Positions 8,976 through 17,814 of a stretch of DNA of 64,000 nt are shown in pieces. The DNA lies in NCBI RefSeq assembly GCF_934191625.1, contig NZ_CAKPUG010000006.1, positions 1-64,000 of the forward strand, written 5' to 3'. Each line of letters starts with the position of its first letter. The first letter of the stretch is position 1. The position numbers and the translations under genes were made by a program. Origin of the DNA: an uncultured Lactococcus sp. Lineage in GTDB: Bacteria; Bacillota; Bacilli; Lactobacillales; Streptococcaceae. The notes beneath the pieces were generated by a model. The model was not told the DNA's origin. It worked only from the letters and a program-made list of their open reading frames with translations, and ran no database searches.

Positions 8976-10478
8976 TTAAATCAAACTATGTTTCACTAAA
9001 AAATCATGCGCTACGGCAGCGGGATCTTTTTGTTCCACATTGACGGCATAATTCATATCAATCATTTCCTGATTAGTAATTTTTCCTGAAAGGCGGTTTA
9101 AAATTTGCTCCAATTGGGGGTACTTCTTAAGGAGATTTTTATTCATCAAAGGAGCTGCCTGATAAGGGGGGAAAAGATTTTTATCATCATTCAGGACGGT
9201 CAGTTCATATTGTTTGATTTGACTGTCTGTGGAGTAAACTTGGGCTAAATTAATATTATCACTGTTTAAAGCATTGTAGATTAAGCTGGTTTGCATTGTC
9301 TTCACATCAAAATTTAACCCATATAAATTTTGAATTCCGATATACCCATCTTGCCGGTGTGCAAATTCTAAGTCAAAGCCAGCTTTAACTGAAGGCATAC
9401 CTTGGAGATCAGATATATTTTTAAGGTGATATTTTTGAGCATAACTATTTTTCACGGCCAAAGCATAAGTATCCTGAAACTCCATAGGAGAAAGATAGGC
9501 GAAGTTGTTAAGTTTCGCAATTCCTGTGCGTGCTTCTTCGTAAACTTTTTCTGGGTCTGTAGAGGTTGTGTTTTTTTTCAAAAATGTCGTTAAAACCGTT
9601 CCAGAAAACTCGGGATAGATATCAATTTTATTAGCTTTTAAGGCATTATAAAGAAAAGTCGTATCTCCAAAATTGGACTTTAACGTAACTTCAATATCAC
9701 TATTTTCCTCAATTATCTCTTTATACATATTTATTAGAAGTGTAGGTTCAGCGCCCAGCTTTCCTGCAATGGTAATTTGAGGATGGGTAGTGGACTGTGG
9801 CTGGTAATATGAGCCCAATAAGAGTAGGAGCCCAGCAAAAAAACTAATCATAATGGTTCGAATTTTTGCTCTTTCTAAGAAGCGGAGTAAAGTTGAGAAA
9901 ATAACGGCCAGTAAAGCTGAAGAAATCGCTCCTATCAGGATAAGATTAACATCATTGGAGTTAATGCCTAAGAGAATGAAATTCCCAAGGCCACCTGCTC
10001 CAATAAGTGCGGCTAAAGTCGCTGTTCCGATAATCATGACTGCACTTGTACGAATACCAGCCATAATAAAAGGAAGAGCAAGTATTACCTCAAACTTCAT
10101 TAAGCGCTCCCGCCGATTCATCCCAAAAGCAGTTGCTGCTTCAATTAGTGATTGATCAATTTGTTGCAGACCCGTGTAGGTATTTTGAATGATGGGGAAC
10201 AGGGCATAGACAACTAGTGCGACAATAGCTGGTAAAGATCCGATACCAATAAACGGAATCAATAACCCAAGTAAGGCCAAACTTGGAATCGTTTGAAAAA
10301 TCCCTGTAAGTTGCAGCACTGACTCAGCAATTTTAGGAAAACGCCTTAAAAGTAAGGCAAGAGGAAGTGCAATTAAAATAGCGATAAAAAGTGAAACTAA
10401 AGAAATTTGGATATGCTCTAGAAGAGCGAGCCAAAATTGCTGTTCTTGCTGTTGAAAGGTAGCAATAAAATTATTCAT
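8976..10478 (-). CDS. ABC importer permease fused to substrate-binding domain (OpuB/EgtU type)
   Basis: 500 residues. The N-terminal half (about 1-215) is a ProW-like permease with 5-6 TM segments and the EAA loop EAATAFGMNRRERLM. A further TM anchor (about 212-226) then leads to an extracellular OpuBC-type binding domain (about 230-500), with motifs such as YPEFSGT, EFQDTYALAV and YSTDSQI. Such fusions import glycine betaine, choline or carnitine; the closely similar EgtU of streptococci and Listeria binds ergothioneine. The specificity here cannot be told without aligning the ligand pocket. Its start overlaps the end of the ATPase gene by eight bases. Confidence 0.88.
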   Translation of the reverse strand: MNNFIATFQQQEQQFWLALLEHIQISLVSLFIAILIALPLALLLRRFPKIAESVLQLTGIFQTIPSLALLGLLIPFIGIGSLPAIVALVVYALFPIIQNTYTGLQQIDQSLIEAATAFGMNRRERLMKFEVILALPFIMAGIRTSAVMIIGTATLAALIGAGGLGNFILLGINSNDVNLILIGAISSALLAVIFSTLLRFLERAKIRTIMISFFAGLLLLLGSYYQPQSTTHPQITIAGKLGAEPTLLINMYKEIIEENSDIEVTLKSNFGDTTFLYNALKANKIDIYPEFSGTVLTTFLKKNTTSTDPEKVYEEARTGIAKLNNFAYLSPMEFQDTYALAVKNSYAQKYHLKNISDLQGMPSVKAGFDLEFAHRQDGYIGIQNLYGLNFDVKTMQTSLIYNALNSDNINLAQVYSTDSQIKQYELTVLNDDKNLFPPYQAAPLMNKNLLKKYPQLEQILNRLSGKITNQEMIDMNYAVNVEQKDPAAVAHDFLVKHSLI

Positions 10479-11313
10479 GAGCGCTATCCTCCAGACTATT
10501 TAAGATTTCTACTAAAGGTGTTTCTTCAGAAAAAGCATGTGTTGCAATAGCTTGGTCAAGGTTTTTTAAAGTATAATGAGAGAGGTCTTGTTGATAGTCT
10601 GTGAAGAAGTCCGCCACAAAATTGTTTGCTGGGGCATTTAAAATTTCGTGAGGGCGACCGACTTGCTGAAGTTCTCCATCTTTGAGAATAGCAATACGAT
10701 CAGCCATGGCCATCCCCTCAGACATATCATGAGTAACAAAAACAGTTGTGATTTTTAAAGTTTTCTGCAAATCCTTTACTAGTTCCTGTAATTGTTTACG
10801 GGAGATAGGGTCGAGAGCTGAGAAAGGTTCGTCCATTAAAATAATTTTTGGCTTACAAGCAATAGCACGCAAAATACCAATCCGCTGTGCTTCGCCGCCA
10901 GAAAGTTCATGAGGATAGCGGTTAAGATACTTTTTGGCATCAAGGCCAACTAAAGGAAGGAGTTCGAGAACACGCTCACGAATTTCTTTTTTGCTCCAGC
11001 CTTTCATTGTTGGGATGATTCCAATATTTTCTAAAACGGTCATATTAGGAAAGAGTGCAATTTGTTGGAGAACATATCCTATTTGAAGACGCAAGTCTCT
11101 TAAATTAATTGTTTGAATATCTTGATCATCAATGATAACCTGCCCTTCGTTAGGTTCGATGAGCCGGTTAATCATCTTGAGTAAAGTTGTTTTTCCACCA
11201 CCAGAAGATCCTGCGAGTACAAAAAATTCATGGCTTTCAATAGATAGATTGATATCTGAAAGCACGGCTTTGTCTCCGTATTTTTTAGTGACACTTTTAA
11301 ATGTAATAGTCAT
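10471..11313 (-). CDS. ABC importer ATPase (OpuCA/EgtV type)
   Basis: 280 residues: Walker A GSSGGGKTT, Q-loop LQQIALFPNM, signature LSGGEAQR, Walker B ILMDEPFSALD, and switch HDMSEGMAMADR. The C-terminal tail after the ABC domain (about 40 residues) is short, with no paired CBS domains, unlike larger osmolyte ATPases such as BusAA/OpuAA. This agrees with the EgtV/OpuCA-small group. It is first in a two-gene operon with the fused permease/binding protein. It powers substrate uptake at the membrane; the substrate is undetermined. Confidence 0.88.
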   Translation of the reverse strand: MTITFKSVTKKYGDKAVLSDINLSIESHEFFVLAGSSGGGKTTLLKMINRLIEPNEGQVIIDDQDIQTINLRDLRLQIGYVLQQIALFPNMTVLENIGIIPTMKGWSKKEIRERVLELLPLVGLDAKKYLNRYPHELSGGEAQRIGILRAIACKPKIILMDEPFSALDPISRKQLQELVKDLQKTLKITTVFVTHDMSEGMAMADRIAILKDGELQQVGRPHEILNAPANNFVADFFTDYQQDLSHYTLKNLDQAIATHAFSEETPLVEILNSLEDSAHE

Positions 11314-11385
11314 AGTGTCATTTTAACATTTTATCTTTCAGTTCTTTCAAAAATTGGATTACTATTTTTGCAGATACAAGCGTGT

Positions 11386-11410
11386 AAAAAGCCCTCCAAG
11401 AGGGCTTTTT
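11386..11410 (-). terminator. Terminator of the luxS operon
   Basis: An 11-bp perfect stem, AAAAAGCCCTC with GAGGGCTTTTT, around a three-base loop. It overlaps the oxidoreductase stop codon by one base and is T-rich on the minus strand. Confidence 0.9.
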
Positions 11411-12423
11411 TATTTAAAACCATTTTCTAAAGTTTCAATAACCGTTAAAATTTGATCGTCCGAAACAAGTTTTTCGGCTCCATTCACGATAGTTTCATAA
11501 GCTGCATCATAGACACGACCATAATCACCGGGAACTGTTGGAATTGTTTTTTCAATACGATCGCCATTTTGATTGTAGTATGTCAGTTGAGCAAAATCGT
11601 GAGGAGTATCAGCGCCAAATCCTTCACTTCCTGGGAAGATTCCCACCTTTAAATCGTTTTCTTGTTGATCAACATTTTCTTTAATTAATGTGCCTTTAGA
11701 ACCATAAAGAATCCATTTTGGGCGTTTGAGCGCAGCAAGCTCAGTAGCTTGAACCGTCGCGCGAAACTCAGTGTAAAGTAGATTTACAGAGAAGTAATCA
11801 TCTACAGCGCTAGAATCACGGGTTGAGCGAATGTCATACTGTACATCTTTAGGTTGACCAAAAAGTGAAACCATTTGGTCAACCATGTGTACACCATGGC
11901 CATACCAGGCGCCATCAAAGTTTTTACCAGCAGCTGCGTCTGCTGGACGATAATGATCCATAGTGACAGTAATATCAACCAAATCTCCTAAGTAACCCGT
12001 ATCCAAAACTTTTTTGATCGTTAAAAAATCACTGTCAAAACGACGATTTTGGAAAGGCATAAAGAAAAGGTTCTTTTCTTGAGCGATACCAACTAATTCT
12101 TCGGCTTGTTCTAAAGTTTCTACCAAAGGCTTGTCACAGATAACGTTTTTTCCACCCAGTAAAAGCTTTTTACTGGTTTCATAGTGTGCAGCACCTGGAG
12201 TAACTACTACGACTAAATCAATCGAATCATCTTGAATAATATCATCGATGTCTGTTGAAAAAACAGTTCCTTCAGCCTCAAGGATAGCTTGCTCAGGACG
12301 TTTGCCCAAGCTACGATTGACAATGCGTGCAATGTTGAAGTGCTCACGAATTTTAACATAAGGAATATGATAGCGATTGGTGGACTTCCCAAAACCAACA
12401 TATGCAATGTTTAACTTTTTCAT
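11410..12423 (-). CDS. Gfo/Idh/MocA-family NAD(P)-dependent oxidoreductase
   Basis: 337 residues. The N-terminal Rossmann domain begins IAYVGFGKSTNRYH. The family's EKP motif appears as CDKPLVET near residue 95. The C-terminal alpha/beta domain contains MDHYRP and HGVHMVDQ, where the histidines and Lys of the active site are expected. Members oxidise or reduce sugars and cyclitols; the substrate is unknown. The ATG overlaps the stop of the upstream 49-codon gene (ATGA), so it is the third gene of a luxS-led operon. No obvious metabolic link to LuxS is visible. Confidence 0.88.
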   Translation of the reverse strand: MKKLNIAYVGFGKSTNRYHIPYVKIREHFNIARIVNRSLGKRPEQAILEAEGTVFSTDIDDIIQDDSIDLVVVVTPGAAHYETSKKLLLGGKNVICDKPLVETLEQAEELVGIAQEKNLFFMPFQNRRFDSDFLTIKKVLDTGYLGDLVDITVTMDHYRPADAAAGKNFDGAWYGHGVHMVDQMVSLFGQPKDVQYDIRSTRDSSAVDDYFSVNLLYTEFRATVQATELAALKRPKWILYGSKGTLIKENVDQQENDLKVGIFPGSEGFGADTPHDFAQLTYYNQNGDRIEKTIPTVPGDYGRVYDAAYETIVNGAEKLVSDDQILTVIETLENGFK

Positions 12424-12569
12424 GCTTTCTTCTCTTTTTTCTTTTTCGCTTGGTGTTGCTTTTTTAATTCTTCGATTTTTGACAACTTATCTGTCTTTTT
12501 ATTTGAATTCTTTTCGTGGAATTTTTGGACAGAGGCTTGCCCTTTATAATCTAATTGATACTTTCCCAT
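12420..12569 (-). CDS. Small basic protein in the luxS operon (49 aa)
   Basis: A 49-codon ORF with AAGGA five bases before its ATG. Its stop overlaps the oxidoreductase start (ATGA). The product starts MGKYQLDYKGQ, continues VQKFHEKN, and ends in a highly charged tail dominated by Lys and Glu (about 23 Lys in 49 residues) that is predicted helical. The good ribosome site, tight packing between two real genes and biased composition support a genuine gene. I recall similar short proteins in related lactic acid bacteria but cannot name a function. Nucleic-acid or ribosome contact would fit its charge, but that is only inference. Confidence 0.75.
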   Translation of the reverse strand: MGKYQLDYKGQASVQKFHEKNSNKKTDKLSKIEELKKQHQAKKKKEKKA

Positions 12570-12583
12570 AGTTCCTTTTCTCT

Positions 12584-13063
12584 CTATTTTACAAGGCGGC
12601 GTTCAAAGGCATCTGATGAAATACCTTCACTTAAAATTTTCTTCGCCCATTCTTTTGCTGAAAATAATGAGTGGTCACGATAATTTCCGCATTCTTTTTC
12701 GGCAACACCTGGAACATTATCCCAAGTGAAACTATCTCCCGCAAGCTCTTCCAAAGATGAAGTGATTACTCTAGCAATTTCTTCAGCAGTTGGTTCGCCC
12801 CACATAATCATATGGAAACCAGTACGACATCCAAAAGGAGAAAAATCAATCATGCCATTAATACGATCACGTATCAGACTAGCCATTGAGTGTTCAATAG
12901 TATGTAGCCCGCTTGTCGGAATTTCACCATGATTAGGTTGCACAAAACGGACATCAAAGTTAGTGATAATATCACCTTTAGGGCCAGTTTCTGTCCCAAT
13001 TAAACGCACGTAAGGTGCTAAAACTTTTGTATGATCGAGCTGGAATGATTCTACTTCAGCCAT
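12584..13063 (-). CDS. luxS: S-ribosylhomocysteine lyase LuxS
   Basis: 159 residues, the standard LuxS length. The enzyme cleaves S-ribosylhomocysteine to homocysteine and the precursor of autoinducer-2 in the activated methyl cycle. The metal site is intact: HTIEH (about residues 54-58) and the cysteine in EKECGN near 125. The catalytic cysteine lies in FGCRTGFH (about residue 83). GGAGGT precedes the ATG. It is the first gene of a minus-strand operon with the 49-residue protein and a Gfo/Idh/MocA oxidoreductase. Confidence 0.98.
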   Translation of the reverse strand: MAEVESFQLDHTKVLAPYVRLIGTETGPKGDIITNFDVRFVQPNHGEIPTSGLHTIEHSMASLIRDRINGMIDFSPFGCRTGFHMIMWGEPTAEEIARVITSSLEELAGDSFTWDNVPGVAEKECGNYRDHSLFSAKEWAKKILSEGISSDAFERRLVK

Positions 13064-13183
13064 TTTTCTTACCTCCAGTATTCTTTATTATTCTTCTATT
13101 TTACCATTTTTTGAACCAAAATTTTTTTGTCTAACCTTGTAAAGTGATAGAATGAAGCTAGAAAGTAAAGAAAAGGAGAAATT

Positions 13184-14029
13184 ATGTCACTTACAGAAAC
13201 TTATACTCTCGCAAATGGTATGACAATTCCAAAAGTTGGTTTTGGAACATGGCAATCTAAAGATGGCGAAGAAGCATATCAAGCGGTGAAAACGGCCTTA
13301 GAAGTTGGCTACCGTCATATTGATACAGCAGCTGTCTATGGCAATGAAGAGTCAGTGGGACGCGCGATTAAAGACAGTGGAATTGCTCGCGAAGACTTGT
13401 TTATTACAACAAAGCTTTGGGCTGTTGGTACAACAGAAGATGCCCGAGCAGCACTAGATGAAAGCTTGGAAAAACTAGGTTTAGACTACGTGGACCTTTA
13501 TCTTATTCACTGGCCAAATCCAAAAGCGTTTCGACCAAACTTTGTAGAGCGCAATGCTGCGGTTTGGAAAGCAATGGAAGAAGGCGTACGACACAAAAAA
13601 GTTCGAGCTATCGGGGTATCAAACTTCCACCCGCGTCACTTAGAACCTTTATTGGAAGTGGCCGAAATTAAACCGGTTGTCAATCAAATTATGGTTAATC
13701 CTTCGGATCAACAAGAAGAGGTTGTTGCTTTTAATAAAGCGCATAATATTTTGACAGAGGCTTACAGCCCACTTGGTACAGGTAAAATCTTTACGGTTAC
13801 TGAATTGACTGATATCGCCACTAAATATGATAAAACAGTAGCCCAAGTTGTTTTACGTTGGAGTCTACATAAGGGCTATCTTCCTTTACCGAAATCGGTA
13901 ACGGCAAGCCGCATTAAAGAAAATGCTAACATCTTTGATTTTGATTTGACCGAAGAAGATATCGCTTTTATTGACAGCCTTCATGGGAAAGCAGGTCTGG
14001 CACGCAATCCGGATGAAGTGGATCACTAA
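13184..14029 (+). CDS. Aldo/keto reductase
   Basis: 281 residues, a soluble NADPH-dependent aldo-keto reductase of the 2,5-diketogluconate reductase/YvgN group. The catalytic tetrad is visible: Asp in HIDTA and Tyr in VYGNE (about 48 and 53), Lys in TTKLW (about 78), and His in LIHWPN (about 111). The C-terminal cofactor motif PKSVTASRIKEN is also present. AAAGGAG precedes the ATG. It is transcribed alone, with a terminator 12 bases after the stop. Likely substrates are reactive aldehydes or keto-sugars such as methylglyoxal; this is inferred from the family. Confidence 0.92.
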   Translation: MSLTETYTLANGMTIPKVGFGTWQSKDGEEAYQAVKTALEVGYRHIDTAAVYGNEESVGRAIKDSGIAREDLFITTKLWAVGTTEDARAALDESLEKLGLDYVDLYLIHWPNPKAFRPNFVERNAAVWKAMEEGVRHKKVRAIGVSNFHPRHLEPLLEVAEIKPVVNQIMVNPSDQQEEVVAFNKAHNILTEAYSPLGTGKIFTVTELTDIATKYDKTVAQVVLRWSLHKGYLPLPKSVTASRIKENANIFDFDLTEEDIAFIDSLHGKAGLARNPDEVDH

Positions 14030-14039
14030 AATAAGTTGA

Positions 14040-14077
14040 AAGCCCCTCAATTGTAAGAGTTGAGGGTCTTTTTTTAT
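14040..14077 (+). terminator. Aldo/keto reductase terminator
   Basis: Stem around CCCTCAA with TTGAGGG and a nine-base loop, followed by seven T. Confidence 0.9.
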
Positions 14078-14206
14078 AATTGACAGAATATAGACAGAAA
14101 GAATAATAAAACGTTAAAAAAGTGTTTTATTTCACAATAATAATTGCCAAAAGAGAATGAAAGTGCTATCATTTAATTGATAAAGAATTCACAAAGGAGA
14201 AATAAA

Positions 14207-15301
14207 ATGAAAATTGGTGTAATTAAAGACCCCAAACAAGGTGAAGCACGTGTGGGGATGACTCCAGAAAACGTAAAAATTCTCGTTGAAGCAGGTAATG
14301 AAGTACTTGTCGATAGTAATGCTGGCGCAGGTTGTGGTTTTACAAATGATCTTTACGAAGCAGCTGGAGGACAAATCGTTGATACAGAAACTGCTTGGGA
14401 AGCAGAGCTGATTGTTAAAGTCAAAGAACCAATGGAATCTGAATATAAATATTTTAAACCCGGTCAAATTATTTGGGGCTTCTTGCACTTGGCAGCCAAT
14501 AAAGCTTGTGTGGAAAAAATGATGGAAGTCGGTGTAACAGCTATTTCCGGTGAAAATATCTCAATTAATGGTGTGCTCGAGTTGCTTAAACCAATGTCTG
14601 CTATTGCAGGACGTCGTGCTGTTAACATTGGGCAATACTATCTTGAAAAACAACATGAAGGCGAAGGAATACTCCTCCCCGGCATTGAAGGTATCGAAGC
14701 CGGAACAGTTGTAATCTTTGGTGGAGGTAATGCTGCAGAAAACGCTGCAGATATGGCTGTTGCTTTGGGGTGTAAGGTTATTATCATTGAACTTGGTGAT
14801 GCGCGCATCGCTCAACTCAAAGAACGTTATGAAGGTAAGACAGTAGAAATCGTTAAATCAACAACTGAAGCTTTGGAAGAAAACATTAAACTTGCGGATG
14901 TTTTTATCTCAACAATTTTAATCCCAGGAGCTAAACCACCAAAATTAGTTAAAGAATATATGGTTAAATCTATGAAACCAGGTTCTGTAATCGTGGATAT
15001 CGCTATCGACCAAGGTGGAACTGTTGAAACAATTGATCATGCAACAAACCATGCTGATCCAGTCTTTATCAAACATGGTATTATTCATTATGCTGTGCCA
15101 AATATGCCAGGGGCAACACCTCGTACAGCGACAATTGCTTTGGCTCAAGGCAATATTTCCTTTCTAAAGGACATTTCAGTCAAAGGCTTAGATGAGGCGC
15201 TGAAATCAAAAGAACTCCTATCTGGCTTGAGTGTTTATAAAGGAAAAGTTGTTTCTAAAGCACTTGCTGATTCAATCGATGTCACTTATACGGAACTCTA
15301 A
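14207..15301 (+). CDS. ald: Alanine dehydrogenase
   Basis: 364 residues from ATG 14207. This start has AAGGAG seven bases upstream and begins MKIGVIKDPKQGEARVGMTP; the in-frame ATG 30 bases earlier has no such site. It catalyses the reversible NAD-linked deamination of L-alanine to pyruvate. Visible features are the N-terminal substrate-binding segment with Arg15, Lys in KVKEPM (about 75), His in GFLHLA (about 96), and the NAD loop GGGNAAENAA near 175. It is followed after 23 bases by threonine dehydratase, so the two probably share a transcript aimed at amino-acid deamination. Confidence 0.97.
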   Translation: MKIGVIKDPKQGEARVGMTPENVKILVEAGNEVLVDSNAGAGCGFTNDLYEAAGGQIVDTETAWEAELIVKVKEPMESEYKYFKPGQIIWGFLHLAANKACVEKMMEVGVTAISGENISINGVLELLKPMSAIAGRRAVNIGQYYLEKQHEGEGILLPGIEGIEAGTVVIFGGGNAAENAADMAVALGCKVIIIELGDARIAQLKERYEGKTVEIVKSTTEALEENIKLADVFISTILIPGAKPPKLVKEYMVKSMKPGSVIVDIAIDQGGTVETIDHATNHADPVFIKHGIIHYAVPNMPGATPRTATIALAQGNISFLKDISVKGLDEALKSKELLSGLSVYKGKVVSKALADSIDVTYTEL

Positions 15302-15324
15302 AAAGAAATCTAAGGAAAAGAATT

Positions 15325-16329
15325 ATGCCAAATTTAGCAAATCTGCCAATTACAATTAAAGATATTAAAAAAGCTCAAAACACTGTCAAGCAATATGCGC
15401 GTGAAACACCATTGATTCAGTCGATGTTTTTGACTGCTAAAACAGGTGGCGAAGTTTACTTGAAACTTGAAAATATGCAATTAACAGGCTCATTCAAGTT
15501 CCGTGGTGCTTTTAATAAGATTGCTCAATTGTCTCAAGAGGAAAAGGATCGTGGAGTAATTGCTTGCTCAGCAGGGAACCACGCTCAAGGTGTGGCTTTA
15601 ACATCTAAACTTTTGGGTATCAAGAGCATTATTGTTATGCCAAAAGGTGCACCTCAAGCTAAAGTCGATGCCACACGTGGCTACGGAGCAGAAGTAATGC
15701 TTGAAGGTGAACAGTTTGATGACTCAAAGGCCTTTTGTGAAGCTTACGCTAAGGAAAATAATATTACATACATTCCTCCATATGATGACGCAGAGGTAAT
15801 GGCTGGCCAAGGGACAATCGGTTTAGAAATCTTAGATCATTTATGGGATGTGGACACAGTACTGGTGCCAGTAGGAGGTGGAGGACTGATTTCAGGAGTT
15901 GCGGTTGCCTTGAAATCTTTTAATCCTAATATTCAAGTTATTGGTGTTCAAGCTGAAAATTGTCATGGTATGACTGCATCCTTTAGAGAACGTAAGAAAG
16001 TGCATCATGATGAAGCTCCAACGATTGCAGATGGCTGTCATGTAGCTTATCCGGGCGAATTGACTTTTGAAGTGGTTAATCAAATCGTCGACAACATGGT
16101 TCTGGTTACAGAAGCAGAAATCGAACTTGCAATTAAAGATTTGATTCAACGTACGAAAATCGTGGTGGAAGGTGCTGGAGCTCTTGCTACAGCAGCTATT
16201 CTCTCAGGTAAAGTTGATGATTATGTTAAGGGCAAAAAAGTTGTTTCTATCGTTTCAGGCGGGAATGTGGACTTAGCTCGTATTGAAGACGTTGTGGACC
16301 ATTTTCTCATTGCCAATGACAACGATTAA
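15325..16329 (+). CDS. tdcB: Threonine ammonia-lyase, catabolic type
   Basis: 334 residues, a PLP enzyme converting L-threonine (or serine) to 2-oxobutyrate (or pyruvate) and ammonia. The PLP lysine is in GSFKFRGA (about residue 58), the phosphate-binding loop is PVGGGGLISG (about 183-192), and SGGNVD lies near the end. It has no C-terminal ACT regulatory domain, so it matches the short catabolic TdcB form rather than full-length biosynthetic IlvA. It lies 23 bases after ald, with a terminator after its stop. Together with the neighbouring kbl-tdh, this gives two alternative routes for threonine breakdown. Confidence 0.93.
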   Translation: MPNLANLPITIKDIKKAQNTVKQYARETPLIQSMFLTAKTGGEVYLKLENMQLTGSFKFRGAFNKIAQLSQEEKDRGVIACSAGNHAQGVALTSKLLGIKSIIVMPKGAPQAKVDATRGYGAEVMLEGEQFDDSKAFCEAYAKENNITYIPPYDDAEVMAGQGTIGLEILDHLWDVDTVLVPVGGGGLISGVAVALKSFNPNIQVIGVQAENCHGMTASFRERKKVHHDEAPTIADGCHVAYPGELTFEVVNQIVDNMVLVTEAEIELAIKDLIQRTKIVVEGAGALATAAILSGKVDDYVKGKKVVSIVSGGNVDLARIEDVVDHFLIANDND

Positions 16330-16341
16330 TAATTCTTAAAA

Positions 16342-16373
16342 GAAAAGACTTTGAATTTCAGAGTCTTTTTTGT
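16342..16373 (+). terminator. ald-tdcB terminator
   Basis: Stem AAAGACTTTGA with TCAGAGTCTTT (one mismatch) around a three-base loop, then a T tract. Confidence 0.9.
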
Positions 16374-16476
16374 ATAGTTCAGTCTTTTTTTAATCGTGAG
16401 ATAATTTACTCTGATATCACAAAATTCACAAAGACATGTAATTTAAATTAAAATTTAATCAAAGTGCAAAAAATTC

Positions 16477-16505
16477 TTGCATGAGTAAATAAAAAGTGTT
16501 AAACT
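16477..16505 (+). promoter_or_regulatory. kbl-tdh promoter
   Basis: TTGCAT (16477-16482), a 17-base spacer, and TAAACT (16500-16505) with an upstream TG (extended -10). The predicted start lies at about 16512, inside the cre site. Confidence 0.7.
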
Positions 16506-16508
16506 TAC

Positions 16509-16522
16509 TGTAAACGGTTACA
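16509..16522. promoter_or_regulatory. CcpA operator (cre) at the kbl start site
   Basis: TGTAAACGGTTACA is an exact match to the catabolite-responsive element consensus TGWAANCGNTNWCA. It covers the predicted transcription start of kbl-tdh, a position where CcpA normally represses. This implies that threonine-to-glycine conversion is turned off by preferred sugars. Confidence 0.8.
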
Positions 16523-16557
16523 AAACATGTGACTAAAAATTGAAAGAAGGTTATAGA

Positions 16558-17748
16558 ATGACTTCAAAAGTTTTAACAGAGTTCCTCGAAAATGGGCTTG
16601 GAGACCTTAAACAAAAGGGTTTGCTCAACACAATTGACGTTTTAGATAGCGCCAATGGTCCTGAGATTACAGTTGCGGGCAACAAGATGATTAACCTTGC
16701 TTCAAATAACTATTTGGGATTTGCGACACGTCCTGAATTAATTCAAGCAACAAAAGATGCAACAGATAAATATGGAGCTGGAGCTGGTGCAGTACGTACT
16801 ATCAACGGCACATTAGATATACACATTGAATTGGAAAAAACAATCGCCGAATTCAAAGGAACTGAAGCCGCTATTGCGTTTCAATCAGGTTTCAATTGTA
16901 ATATGGGAGCAATCAGCGCCGTTATGAAAAAAGGCGATGCAATTCTTTCAGATGAATTAAACCATGCTTCAATTATTGATGGCTGTCGTCTCTCAGGAGC
17001 TAAAATTATCCGTGTTAAACACCAAGATATGGCTGACCTTGAAGCAAAAGCAAAAGAAGCAACTGAGTCTGGTGAATACAATAAAGTAATGTACATTACA
17101 GATGGTGTCTTCTCAATGGATGGTGATGTTGCTAAATTGCCAGAAATTGTTAAAATTGCTGAAAAATATGATTTGATTACATATGTTGACGATGCGCATG
17201 GTTCTGGCGTTATGGGTGGAGGAGCCGGTACAGTAAAACACTTTGGCTTGCAAGACAAAATTGACTTCCAAATTGGTACACTTTCAAAAGCGATTGGTGT
17301 AGTAGGCGGCTATGTAGCGGGCTCAAAACTTTTGGTTGACTGGCTTAAATCACAAGGGCGTCCATTCCTCTTCTCAACTTCATTGACACCGGGTGCAGCA
17401 GCAGCAGCTAAAGAAGCCTTTGTCTTAATGCATGATCATCCAGAATATGTTGAAACACTTTGGGACAACGCGAAATACTTCAAAGAAGAATTACAAAAAG
17501 CTGGCTTTGATACGGGTGTTTCTGAAACACCAATCACACCAGTTATTCTTGGAGATGAAGCTAAAACACAAGAGTTTTCTAAGAAATTAATTGAAAATGG
17601 TGTCTATGTTAAACCTATCGTATTCCCAACGGTGCCGCTCGGCACCGGGCGTGTACGTGCGATGCCTACAGCGGCACATACGAAAGAAATGTTGGATGAA
17701 GCTGTTGCAGTTTTTGCCAAAGTAGGTAAAGAAATTGGCTTAATATAA
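16558..17748 (+). CDS. kbl: Glycine C-acetyltransferase (2-amino-3-ketobutyrate CoA ligase)
   Basis: 396 residues from ATG 16558, which follows AAGAAGG; the frame opens 18 bases earlier without a ribosome site. It is a PLP-dependent alpha-oxoamine synthase that splits 2-amino-3-oxobutyrate with CoA into glycine and acetyl-CoA. The PLP lysine is in [13 protein letters not shown] (about residue 240). [10 protein letters not shown] (about 211) and [10 protein letters not shown] (about 135) are also family motifs. The partner Tdh gene follows at 66 bases, completing the threonine dehydrogenase pathway. A perfect cre lies at the promoter. Confidence 0.96.
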   Translation: MTSKVLTEFLENGLGDLKQKGLLNTIDVLDSANGPEITVAGNKMINLASNNYLGFATRPELIQATKDATDKYGAGAGAVRTINGTLDIHIELEKTIAEFKGTEAAIAFQSGFNCNMGAISAVMKKGDAILSDELNHASIIDGCRLSGAKIIRVKHQDMADLEAKAKEATESGEYNKVMYITDGVFSMDGDVAKLPEIVKIAEKYDLITYVDDAHGSGVMGGGAGTVKHFGLQDKIDFQIGTLSKAIGVVGGYVAGSKLLVDWLKSQGRPFLFSTSLTPGAAAAAKEAFVLMHDHPEYVETLWDNAKYFKEELQKAGFDTGVSETPITPVILGDEAKTQEFSKKLIENGVYVKPIVFPTVPLGTGRVRAMPTAAHTKEMLDEAVAVFAKVGKEIGLI

Positions 17749-17814
17749 TTTCTTGAGGCAATAAAAACATTTTATTACAAGTAAGCACACAATAAATATA
17801 TTGGAGAAAATATA

